Part shown: positions 1 through 9,200 of the stretch, piece by piece
How the letters are laid out: each line of letters begins with the position of its first letter
Position numbering within the stretch: position 1 is the first letter of the stretch
Origin: Deltaproteobacteria bacterium
GTDB taxonomy: Bacteria > Bdellovibrionota_F > JAHFAK01
Length of the DNA: 11,180 nt
NCBI GenBank assembly: GCA_023250585.1
Contig: JAHFAK010000034.1
Location: 6,945-18,124 of the forward strand
Reading direction: 5' to 3'
Notes under the pieces: model-generated
Told to the model about the DNA's origin: nothing
Databases searched by the model: none
The model's input: the letters and a program-made list of their open reading frames with translations, nothing else
Translations under genes and position numbers: made by a program

Positions 1-2
1 TT

Positions 3-518
3 GCCAAGACTAGTTCTTATACTGATCCCACTTTGGGATTCTCTTTAGAATTGCCAGAAAATTGGCAAAAGCAAAAACCAGAAGACTCTGTTCGTCCTTA
101 TTTTGTAACCTTTTATGGACCAAAAGATTCAACGGGGTTTGTTCCTACATTTGTTGTTGCTGTTGTAGATAAACAGAAAGATTTCCAAGCTTTTGTAGAT
201 GCTGAAATCAAGCTTACCGAGAAAACACAAAAAGGATACAAGCTCATTAAGAAAGAATGTAAGACTCAAAAGCGTTGTGAAGTTGTGGGGAACTATCCCT
301 ATGATCCAAAAATTTTTATCCCCTCTAAAAAAGACCAACAGAAAATCATAGGAGAGTATACCATCAAAAATAGGCACGTATTCATTCAAGGTGAGAATAA
401 ATTTTATGTGCTTAGTGCTGGATGTTTTACCATAAAATGTAATGAGTACGAAAAAACTATTTCGGCAATGATGAATTCATTTAAAGAAGCTGGATTATTG
501 GATAAGTATTTTCAATGA
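3..518 (+). CDS. PsbP-like secreted/lipoprotein-type protein, 5' end cut by window
   Basis: The reading frame is open to the left edge, so the gene starts outside the window; the TTG at 33 lies inside it and is not a convincing start. The visible 172 codons begin AKTSSYTDPTLGFSLELPENW. The 'GFSLELPENW' opening, alternating strand-like segments and a closing '..MMNSFKE' helix resemble the alpha-beta sandwich of PsbP/DUF1795-like proteins, which are often exported lipoproteins in bacteria. Four cysteines (two in KKECKTQKRC, two in GCFTIKC) could form disulfides outside the cytoplasm. Any signal peptide would be upstream and is not seen. The stop TGA overlaps the start of the uracil-DNA glycosylase gene (ATGA), so the two are probably co-transcribed and translationally coupled. 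The fold assignment is by eye and moderate; no specific function can be given. Confidence 0.5.
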   Translation, partial: AKTSSYTDPTLGFSLELPENWQKQKPEDSVRPYFVTFYGPKDSTGFVPTFVVAVVDKQKDFQAFVDAEIKLTEKTQKGYKLIKKECKTQKRCEVVGNYPYDPKIFIPSKKDQQKIIGEYTIKNRHVFIQGENKFYVLSAGCFTIKCNEYEKTISAMMNSFKEAGLLDKYFQ

Positions 519-1201
519 AGCGAGAATTACACGAAGACATTGTTGATTATCTTAACTATCAAAAACAATTAGGTGTAAAATATTATTCAAAATCTGTATT
601 GCGTGCTCCTCAAAAAGATTCTTCGGTTTTGGCACAAACTACAAACTCATGTGGATTACGTTTTTCAGAGCTTGAAAATGAAACACATAACTGCACAAAA
701 TGTGGTCTTTCTCGTGGGAGAACCACCGTTGTCTTTGGTACCGGTAATAGAAAGGCACAGCTTATGTTAATTGGTGAAGGACCCGGATATGATGAAGACA
801 TTCAAGGAAAGCCTTTTGTTGGCAAAGCGGGCATGCTCCTTACCAAAATATTGAAAGCGATTAATCTTGAACGTGATGAAGTATATATTGGTAATATAGT
901 AAAATGCCGTCCTCCAAATAATCGAACGCCTTTGCCTGATGAAATAGCGGCATGTAAGCCATATATAGAAGAACAAATATCTCTTATACAACCAAAAATT
1001 ATCTGTGCATTAGGCTATGTCGCCGCAAATACACTTTTGGGCATTGAAAGTTCTATTTCAAAACTACGCGGAAAATTTTATGATTACAAAGGGATTAAAT
1101 TGATGCCCACCTTTCATCCTGCTTATTTACTGAGAAATCCTGAAAAGAAGAAAGAAGTGTGGGAAGATGTGCAGAAAATCCAAAGAGAGCTTAATGCATA
1201 A
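515..1201 (+). CDS. Family 4 uracil-DNA glycosylase (Fe-S)
   Basis: This 228-residue protein removes uracil from DNA to begin base-excision repair after cytosine deamination. Diagnostic family-4 features are visible. The active-site motif GEGPGYDED (87-95) leads into the 'GKPFVGKAG' segment. HPAYLLR (201-207) is the second active-site motif. Four cysteines are spaced as [4Fe-4S] ligands: C60-X2-C63 (CTKC) and C131-X15-C147 around RPPNNRTP. An N-terminal extension of about 45 residues precedes the cluster, as in many bacterial members formerly labelled phage SPO1 DNA polymerase-related. The ATG at 515 overlaps the upstream stop (ATGA) and has no strong ribosome binding site, which suggests translational coupling. 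It ends in TAA, convergent with the minus-strand remnant starting 6 nt further on. Family assignment is secure; physiological linkage to the upstream PsbP-like gene is unknown. Confidence 0.95.
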   Translation: MKRELHEDIVDYLNYQKQLGVKYYSKSVLRAPQKDSSVLAQTTNSCGLRFSELENETHNCTKCGLSRGRTTVVFGTGNRKAQLMLIGEGPGYDEDIQGKPFVGKAGMLLTKILKAINLERDEVYIGNIVKCRPPNNRTPLPDEIAACKPYIEEQISLIQPKIICALGYVAANTLLGIESSISKLRGKFYDYKGIKLMPTFHPAYLLRNPEKKKEVWEDVQKIQRELNA

Positions 1202-1206
1202 TCGTA

Positions 1207-1374
1207 TTACGCCTTTGATTCGACGAGTTTTTTGAGATTACCCAGTCCAGTTTCAAAATCTTTTCCAATCTTGAGAATCGCATCATGTCCAGGCAAAGTT
1301 AAAATGTCACATGTGAATAATTAACCCATAAAATCATACAGATTAAATAATCGCATAGAGTCATTTATTTTCAT
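1207..1374 (-). pseudogene. Decayed small gene with in-frame stop (minus strand)
   Basis: Reading leftward from ATG at 1374-1372 gives MKINDSMRLFNLYDFMG, then a TAA (1323-1321). The same frame then continues for 37 codons to a final TAA at 1209-1207. The second half reads ..LTLPGHDAILKIGKDFETG followed by LGNLKKLVESKA, an amphipathic, lysine-rich C-terminus that looks like real coding sequence. A purine-rich GGAAGGA about 9 nt before the ATG (complement of roughly 1384-1390) is a good ribosome binding site. Both the start and the end of a gene therefore seem to survive in one frame, with a nonsense change or an internal deletion between them. I do not recognise the family. It could also be a 17-codon leader peptide plus chance sequence, so confidence is low to moderate. 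Confidence 0.4.
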
Positions 1375-1442
1375 AGTTATAATTCCTTCCCAACAACCAT
1401 CCCCCCATTTACTGAGCTGTTACTTAGGACTAATTTTCTTGC

Positions 1443-1471
1443 TTGACAATAGAGGCGTTTATTTCTAATAT
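1443..1471 (+). promoter_or_regulatory. Sigma-70 promoter of the abiE operon
   Basis: TTGACA (1443-1448), a 17-nt spacer and TAATAT (1466-1471) form a near-consensus sigma-70 promoter, with transcription expected to begin near 1478, about 22 nt before the AbiEi start codon. A second TATAAT at 1483-1488 lacks a matching -35 box. The -35 hexamer read on the other strand is TTGTCA, so a divergent promoter for the minus-strand remnant is conceivable but its -10 is weak. Confidence 0.7.
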
Positions 1472-1493
1472 ATCCCAATATGTATAATTAGAA
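1463..1493. promoter_or_regulatory. Inverted repeat, likely AbiEi operator
   Basis: TTCTAAT (1463-1469) and its exact reverse complement ATTAGAA (1487-1493) are separated by 17 nt and cover the -10 box and the predicted transcription start. AbiEi antitoxins are known to repress their own operon by binding inverted repeats with an N-terminal winged helix. The position fits that role; the function is inferred. Confidence 0.45.
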
Positions 1494-1499
1494 TATTTT

Positions 1500-2297
1500 A
1501 TGGAATATATAAGAAATAAAGGCCTCTATTTACTTGAAAGCTTAGAAGCACATGGAATGCAAACATTCACCATTGAAGACGCTCGTGGATTTTTACATAC
1601 GAGTAGAAATAATGTTCTTGCAATAGTAGGAAATTTAGGTCGAAAAAAGAGAATTATTTCATTAACAAAAGGACTCTATTCTCTATGGCATCCTTCAGAA
1701 CGTACGTGGGGAATTCATCCATTTCCGATAATTGATTCTTTAATGAGATATAGACAGAGTGCATACTATGTTGGTCTCTTATCAGCTGCTGATTACTATG
1801 GCGCATGTGAGCAAAAACCTCAGGTTTTACAAATAGTCATTCCAAAACAGTTAAAGTTCAGAAAAGCAAAAGATTTAGCGCTATCATTTCATGTACAAAA
1901 GTCATTTCCAACAATAGGAATAAACTTAGAAAAAACTACCGATGGACATGTTGCTTTGTCGTCACCAGAACTTACGGCATTAGATATTTTTTATTTTGAA
2001 TTTACATGCGCGGGATTTAGAAATGTTTGTCAGGTTATTTATAATCTCAAGGATAGATTTAATGAAAAAGATTTGGAAAAAATTATTACCTATTATGCTC
2101 ATCCATCAAGTATTCAAAAGTTAGGATTTATAATGGAATATTATCAAGTACATAAAAATATAATTTCAGTTTTAGAAAATTGGGCTCGGGGGAAAAAATT
2201 ATCACCAATAGCTTTAACACCAACTCATCCTAAAAAAGGGCACGTACATTCCTTATGGAAAGTTGTAAAAAATAGTAACATCGAGATAGACTCATGA
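1500..2297 (+). CDS. abiEi: AbiEi-family antitoxin / transcriptional repressor
   Basis: This 265-residue protein is the antitoxin of a type IV AbiE abortive-infection system. The N-terminal region (about 5-70) reads as a winged helix-turn-helix ending in the characteristic 'RIISLTKGLYSLW' wing. The following 'YYVGLLSAADYYGACEQKPQ..IVIPKQ' and 'LSSPELTALDIFYF' segments match the AbiEi antitoxin domain (AbiEi_4 type). Known family members neutralise the nucleotidyltransferase toxin without stable protein-protein binding and autorepress the operon. The ATG at 1500 has no clear Shine-Dalgarno sequence (TATTTT precedes it). The gene overlaps the toxin gene by 4 nt (ATGA), the usual antitoxin-first arrangement. 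The -10 region upstream carries an inverted repeat suited to autoregulation. The frame is intact and full length, so the module could be functional. Confidence 0.9.
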   Translation: MEYIRNKGLYLLESLEAHGMQTFTIEDARGFLHTSRNNVLAIVGNLGRKKRIISLTKGLYSLWHPSERTWGIHPFPIIDSLMRYRQSAYYVGLLSAADYYGACEQKPQVLQIVIPKQLKFRKAKDLALSFHVQKSFPTIGINLEKTTDGHVALSSPELTALDIFYFEFTCAGFRNVCQVIYNLKDRFNEKDLEKIITYYAHPSSIQKLGFIMEYYQVHKNIISVLENWARGKKLSPIALTPTHPKKGHVHSLWKVVKNSNIEIDS

Positions 2298-3085
2298 TTA
2301 ACCAAAATGCAATTATTGGATGGAGACAAAACGTTCCTTGGCGACTGGATTCCCAGATTGAACAAGATTTAATACTCCATGCTATGATTCAGGTGATCTA
2401 TAGCGATCCGTTCTTATCAGAAAAACTTGCATTTCGAGGAGGCACCTGTCTTAACAAACTTATATGGAAGGTGCCTCTACGGTATAGTGAAGATTTAGAT
2501 TTTGTTCAAATAAATCCAGAAAAGATTGGACCAACCGGAGATCGGCTTCGGAAAGTTTTGAAAGAAATAATTCCACACGATCCAGAATGGGAAGTAAAGA
2601 AAGGGAGTTTTAAACTAAATTATTTCTTTGAAGCTGAAAGCAATCCTCATCAAAAACAAAAAATTAAAATAGAAATAAATACACGAGAGCATAGATGTTT
2701 TGAAGGCTATAGGAAAGAAAGACTAACCTTGCGTTCATTATGGCGAAATGGAGAAGCTGATGTTGTGACATTTTCAAAGGAAGAACTCCTTGCAACAAAA
2801 TTACGAGCACTGTATCAAAGAAGAAAAGGAAGAGACCTCTTTGATTTGTGGAAAAGTCAGGAATTTAAGCCTAACTATAAAAACGTAGCGCATCTTTTTA
2901 TAAAGTATATTGAAACAAACGGAAAAAAGATCAGCAATAAAATGATGGTAAAAAATTTAGGAGAAAAACTTTCAGACAAAAACTTTTTAAATGACATTGC
3001 TCCATTAATTAGTCCCAAAACAGTATATGACCCTGTGAGAGCTTTTGAGTTTCTTCATTCCAATATATTGATTTTTATCCCTTGA
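2294..3085 (+). CDS. abiEii: AbiEii-family nucleotidyltransferase toxin
   Basis: This 263-residue protein is the toxin of the AbiE pair, a DNA polymerase beta-superfamily nucleotidyltransferase. The catalytic signature is complete. Motif I is AFRGGTCLNK (46-55), with the G49-G50 nucleotide-binding turn. Motif II is RYSEDLDF (63-70), with metal-binding D67 and D69. A third acidic residue is likely in KIEINTRE (E127 region). Motif IV is K169-L-R-A-L-Y then RKGRDLFDL (177-185). Such toxins are bacteriostatic and are thought to halt growth after phage infection; related MenT enzymes add nucleotides to tRNA, but the substrate here cannot be told. It is slightly shorter than many relatives (about 300 residues), without loss of a motif. 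Start ATG overlaps the antitoxin stop, so translation is coupled. No clear terminator follows. Confidence 0.93.
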   Translation: MINQNAIIGWRQNVPWRLDSQIEQDLILHAMIQVIYSDPFLSEKLAFRGGTCLNKLIWKVPLRYSEDLDFVQINPEKIGPTGDRLRKVLKEIIPHDPEWEVKKGSFKLNYFFEAESNPHQKQKIKIEINTREHRCFEGYRKERLTLRSLWRNGEADVVTFSKEELLATKLRALYQRRKGRDLFDLWKSQEFKPNYKNVAHLFIKYIETNGKKISNKMMVKNLGEKLSDKNFLNDIAPLISPKTVYDPVRAFEFLHSNILIFIP

Positions 3086-3195
3086 AATTCAGGAGAAAAA
3101 GAAAAGATGACTGACGCTTTCAATGTGACCGGAGCCTTTTGACGGATTGTTGACGTTCACCTTTCCACCCCTTTCCACCTTTCCCAATCAGTCTA
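3086..3195. repeat. Spacer with CTTTCCACC tandem copies
   Basis: CTTTCCACC occurs at 3161-3169 and 3171-3179, followed by a partial third copy CTTTCCC at 3179-3185, giving a 10-nt period about 10-35 nt upstream of the -35 box of the giant gene. This is a helical-turn spacing, so it may be a protein-binding site, or simply a pyrimidine-rich repeat. An AGGAG (3091-3095) before ATG at 3107 leads only to an 11-codon frame. No gene or convincing terminator hairpin is seen here. Confidence 0.35.
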
Positions 3196-3224
3196 TTGAT
3201 AGTAATCATCTGATATGGTATAAT
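3196..3224 (+). promoter_or_regulatory. Extended -10 sigma-70 promoter of the RHS gene
   Basis: TTGATA (3196-3201), a 17-nt spacer and a perfect TATAAT (3219-3224) preceded by TG at 3216-3217 (extended -10) make a strong predicted promoter. The start of transcription should fall near 3231, leaving a leader of about 34 nt with AGAGGA (3255-3260) as ribosome binding site. Confidence 0.8.
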
Positions 3225-3264
3225 AAAAGGTGAGTTATTATTACCTTGTTTTATAGAGGAACAT

Positions 3265-6200
3265 ATGAAAATTCACATTTTTAAGAAATGGTCACGAAGT
3301 ATTCTTGTCTCCTTTATAGTAGGAGTAGTTATAGCCTCATTTGGAATTCTCGGCAGAGGTGGATGCGGAGGAGGAAATGACCGGTACGAGGAGCTGTTGG
3401 AGAAGGAGTTTGTTCCTGTAGATCCTGCGGAAGTTGCGGTAGGTATTCAGACAATGACGGGCAAAGCAGGAGGAGTGATAGAAGATACGCAGTTCTTAGA
3501 TTCAGTATCGTTCTTGGTTACCAAAGGTATTCAACAGGGAGTAAGTACCGAAGCTTTTCGAAAAGACGAGAGAGATGGCGACGATGAAGGCAAAGATGAT
3601 AAAACTCCACGAAAGACACTCAGGGCAGACCGGGCAATAGTGTTACGCGGAAAAGTACGAGATGCATCGGGAAATGTTTTACCTGGAGTACGGGTACGAG
3701 CGCTTGATCATGAGGAATGCGGAATTACATGGACTCGAGGCGATGGGTGGTTTGACTATGTGTGTAATGGAGGAGGCCCCCTCCGCATTGAGTTTGCGAA
3801 AGATGGATTTATTTCTATTGTCCGTAATGCAACGACCATGCCAGTGAAGACTTTTCATATCATGCATGATCTCTATGTAACGAAACAGAATGAACAGGAA
3901 ACAAGGATAAGCTTACCGAATAAAGCTCCTATTATTGTAGAGGGGCCTCAAGTACAAGGCACGAACTCTCTCCTTGTTATAGAAGCAGGAACCCAAGCGT
4001 ATGTTGTATTAGAAAATGGGAAGACACAGGAACAGAAGACGCTTCATCTTGGGATAACGAGTCTTGTAAATGCCCATGCACTGCCTTTGATTTTACCAAA
4101 GTACAGCTATCATTACTATGGTGTAGATTTTAAAGTACGCGAACTTGAGGAATTACACGGCAGACGTTTAGAGTTGAGCAAGCCTGTATCGCTTTATATA
4201 GCAAATAATCACCGGATTGAAGATGGAATAAAAGTGCCTTTAGGATCAGTAGATCCGGTAACGTATAGGTGGATTGGAGAAAAATCCGGAGAGGTTATTC
4301 GCATAAAAAAAGCATTGAATCGGGTTATCAAAGAAGGAGAAAGTTATTTGACAGTGTCTCTGTCTCATATGAGTACCTATGAGATAACCTTTCCATATAA
4401 AGAGGAGATGAACAATGACAATCCTTACAGTTTATCATCATCTCAATCTTCGACTGAGCCATTAGGATTTGTTTCTGATCCGGATTATGTGAGTTTACGA
4501 GATACACTGGTTGACATAGAAAATCAGACCATTCGTATTCCATGCTTAGGAATCATTGATACGCCTTTTTGTTTAACGTATCACAGCGGTCGGCAAAAGG
4601 GATATACTGAAGATACTACGATTGATACGAGTAATGGACCTTATACGGGAATTACTGATGATACGGGAACAGCTCGGACAAGGAGTGGAATATCTCGAAC
4701 GAGTCAGGCAGGCAAAAAAGTTACCATTGAAGTGAATGGAAATGAAATAGATGCGCGACTAGGTTCAACAGTCACGTGGAATGGGTTGGATCCCTATGGT
4801 CGAGTACAAAATGGGACCCATGATATAAAGATACGTGTGCCTCAAACACATGAGATAACATTGATAAAACCAGATCCTGCGCATGAAATACATTTTGGAG
4901 AGCATACGAATTCTCTTGATATAATCAGTGGTGATATTTTTCAGGTTGAAGATTTTCAGACGTATTATAAAGGTGCCGTCAGTAATTATGAAGCAACGAA
5001 CCCCCAAGGTAGCGGTGCTTTTCTTGCTGGGCTTGAACTCGATGTACATCACTTCTATGATCAGGCCGCAGGTATTTTGTATTATGGAGATGGGAGACAA
5101 CGCGAGATCAATAACGGCATTATTACAACCGTAGCAGGGACAGGTGATCAAGAACAATATGGGAGTGACAATGGGGATATGGGTCTTGCAACTGATGCAA
5201 CGCTTTCGTACCCAACCGATGTTGCGGTTGATAGTAAAGGAAGTATTTATATTTTGGATTACGGTGCGCGGCGTATTCGAAAGGTGTATACGAATAGCTT
5301 AGGCGATCAAATTATTAAGACCATTGGAGGTAATGGTGAAAGGCCTCCGGAATGGGATAACCCTGAGTGTAAGGATGAGATAACCCATTCAGGGCATGAC
5401 AACCTGGTATGTGCTCAGGTTGGTGAACAAAGTCTTCCTGTGGATGAAGGACAAGAAGCACTTACTACAGCAATGGCTCCCTCGAGCATGGCTATCTATG
5501 AAGAGAATGATCAGGTCACCATCTATTATACTGATGAGAATTATGGTCTGGTACGAGCGATTACACCTGGCGGTAGTATTAAAACAATAGCTGGTAATGG
5601 ATACCGAGGAACTTACAATCATGGAGATACGACAACTGCCGCTACAAGACGAGCACTTGGTGGAGCATCTCATATTCGTGTAGATGCTGATGGTAATGTC
5701 TATTTTACCCAACAAAATCTTCTCTTAACTGAAACAAAATATTCTTCAGGAAAACAGGGTAATTGTCCGGCTCACACACCGATACAGGTAGGGAAATATA
5801 ATGAGGAATGTGTAAGTGATTGGCCAGGATCTGGAGAAGGAGATGTGCCTGATTACTTTAACTATGTAGTAACAAGCAATTTTATCAGTAAGGTTGAGCC
5901 TCCATCAGGCAAGATCGAAACGATTTTAGGCTGCACATCAAATGCAAAAGATGGATGCCAGCCCCTTAAAGTACAGCCAACTGACAGTAACGATTATCGC
6001 CAGTACCAAGAAGATGGAGTTGTTTCAGCATTGAATGTGAATTTAGGTGATGTGGCAAGTACTAGTAGTTATAGCGATATCTATTGTCATGTAGGTGATC
6101 TCTATCTGAGTACGACATATGGTGGTTATAGCTATTCGTATACGGTGTGTAGCTTTGATTGCACTACAAAATATAAGGGAACACTTCATTATGAATCTGG

Positions 6201-9200
6201 TGGCAATGCTGTTCCTTTTGTTTTAGGTTTTTCAAATGATGGTGAGGTATTATTTAACTTTGGACGTTTAAATTCCGTAAGGCTTGTGGAGCCTGAAGAT
6301 GCAATTTTTAAAATAATCAATGGACATATTAATGTCGAAGCTGGAGACCAGGATTATTATAGTTGCGATAAAACAACTAACCCCGAAGACTGTAAACAAA
6401 AAAACGGTTTTAGCCCGGGAAGTTTAGCAAACAATGGGAAGCTCTCCATTTACAGCTATGAAGATCATAATTTAATGGTATATAACATCGGTCCTGATGG
6501 GAAGAAAGTTCATGTTACCGGACAAGGAATCGATTGTCTTACCGGGGATACGTGTAATGGTGATATGTACTATTGCGATGACTGTTGTTGTAATCCTTAT
6601 GCTACTGACGAATGTGGGGATGAGGGTCTAGCTCAGGAAGGCCAACTCAATTGTAATTACGGTGGAGGAATTGCCTATGATAGTTCTGGCAATTTATATA
6701 TAGCAGATCGTTATGCTCATCGCATACGAAAGGTCAGCGGAAGCACGGTATTTAAAAATGATGATTTTATATTCATTACTGATGAAGATCTTGGTTTTGT
6801 GTATGCATTTGATCCTGGTTCGGGACAACACATGGGAACTCTTGATCGACTGGGTAATACTCTGTATAGCTTTAGCTATAAGCCCTATGATGTCAAAGAT
6901 ACTAACGGAAAGACGGTGACGGTTAATCTTTTAGATACGGTTTTTGATCAATATGAAGAGCCGATACTCACTATTAAACGAGATTCTGATGGTATTCCCA
7001 CTGAATTTCACAGTCGCTGGGAAAGAATAACGACTCCAGATGTTGATTCATCAACGGGATATATAACCCAATTAAAGGCTCCCACAGGAGAATTTATTAC
7101 GCTTGGATTAGGTGAGAAGGGGCTTTTAGAAACGTACAAAGGAGAGCAAGGAGATAAAGAATCATCAGGGCCATTCACCTATGATTCCACCAGTGGAAAG
7201 ATCACTTCTGCCTACGATCCGGGAAAAGCATCGTGGAGTATAGGTGTTGATTCGAATGACCCACATACGTTCAATGTTACGAATCAAGATGGTCAAACCT
7301 ATGTGTTTTATTATGCAAAAGATGGGACGAGTATTATTCGAAAAGTGACTGATCCTCTTGGATTTAAAGTTGAGTGTACCAAAGATGAATTGTATAAAGA
7401 ATGTACCACATCACTCAATGGTACAAATAAACAAAAGGTACAGGTAGATTTAGCAGCTGATCCTATATGGGGAATGCAGGATCCTTATGGAAGGAAGGTT
7501 GTTGTTACGATTTATGGAGATGATGGTTCTGTTACCACCTATCCATGGGAGATGTTTTTATCCGCCCAGCTTAAAGACCCGAATAATCCATTTACGTTAG
7601 ATAACCTTGTAACGGCTTCAATAACAACTCCAGACAAAAAAAACTTCTTTGGTTCGTATAATCCTACGACCAAAGAAGTTGTATTCAATCAGCCAGATTC
7701 GACCAACACCGCATTTAAAATAACGCTTGATAGCTTTGGTAGAGCAATGCAACTTACGAATCCGCGTTATAAGGATCCTCTTACGGTTGAGTATTATCCA
7801 AAAGACGATCGGGTTAAAAAGTTAGCCCAGGGAACACGGAGTCTCAACTATACCTATAGTAATGGACTGCCGCTTTCAGTGTATGATTCAGTAAGTTCTT
7901 ATAATACGAATAGATTCGATCTTAATGGAAGGCTTCAATATGGATTTGTCTCACCATCCGAAGATGGGGCACCTGGCTTATCAATGAATCTTGACTATAA
8001 TCCTCCGAGTGGAAGTATTAAGGGTTATATAGAAGAAAATCACCTCTATAATTGGTTAGGGCCAGTATTTGAGAACGATACAGAGAAATATGAACTTAGA
8101 TTTAAAGATAAAGATTCTGGGCAAGACATGAGTTTAAATACTGTTGTTGCATATCCAAATGGCGGCATAGCCTCTATCACAACACAGGACACAGGAACAA
8201 TCTCATACATTTATGGTGGGTTAAACCAAGAAAATATAGTGTCAACGATTCAGTTTAGAGGAGGAGCTACACACGACTATGATACTGATATTGATTATGG
8301 ATATGATGATGCAAAGAAACGATTAACGACGATTTCATCGTCATATGATAAGTCCAAGATAACCCTTGAACAGATCGGCGATAGCCCCTTTGACGTGAGT
8401 ATGAATTTGTCCGGATCAGTCACTGGAGCAGTTCATATCTATAATGATAGGGGTACGCATCAAGTTAATCTTTTGGCTATTGAGAGTGCAGGAAATAGAA
8501 GTGATACTATACAGTATACATACGATTCCGTCGATTCCGTTAAAACCGGGGTAATGACAAAGGCTGGTGGTACTTATGGTCTTATTATTGAAGCAGCGGC
8601 TGAGGATGATAAGACCTACTGTGGAGGAATTTCTACCGATTCATGGAAAATTACCAAAACAACTTTAGGCCAGGTAGTAACCCTGCATTGCTATGATACG
8701 GATGGATTGAATAATAAAACAAAAGTTTATGCTGCGGGGGTAGCTGTATATGAAACCTCTATTGCTCGCCAAGATCTTGAGAAGCGTGTAACCGGAGAAT
8801 CTGAGTGGTTACAACCACCATTAAATGGACCTCAGTTTAGTGCTTCCTCACAATATGGATACTATGCTTCAGGGCCCGTAAAGACAATAGACGCTACCGA
8901 TAACTCACAGGATGAAACACTGAAATACGATCCAGCGGGAAATATTAAATTTGTTAATGGCGGGGAAGTAGGCTTGTATAGTGATCGCAGTGAGATTAAA
9001 GAATTTAAGACTATGAAGTTTGATAAAACACTCAACGGAGAAGTAGCTTCTAAGACCAATGCTCAAGGAACAACGAATTATGAATATGATGAAGCAGGGC
9101 ATCTCCGCAAGGTCACATTACCAAATACTAATGTAATTCGATATATCTATGATGGGATAGGAAATCGAATTAAAAAGACCATCAATGATGAATTTGCAGA

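Noticed and set aside
33-518. TTG at 33 as the start of the first gene
   Set aside because: The frame is open to the window edge and the PsbP-like motif begins immediately at this codon, with no ribosome binding site; the gene is 5'-truncated.
1483-1488. TATAAT 12 nt upstream of the AbiEi start, considered as an archaeal TATA box or a second promoter
   Set aside because: Too close to the start codon for an archaeal TATA box, has no paired -35 box, and a better promoter lies 17 nt upstream.
3107-3142. AGGAG followed by an 11-codon frame (MTDAFNVTGAF) after the AbiE toxin gene
   Set aside because: Too short, spacing is long, and reading through the stop gives no recognisable protein; at most a trace of a lost gene.
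3352-3375. Lipoprotein signal at C34 of the giant protein
   Set aside because: The residues before the cysteine are R-G-G, not a lipobox (L-A/S-G/A); an uncleaved anchor or ordinary signal peptide is equally likely.
4765-5157. 130-codon minus-strand frame inside the RHS gene
   Set aside because: Fully contained in a clearly coding gene, unusual composition and no domain similarity: an antisense shadow.
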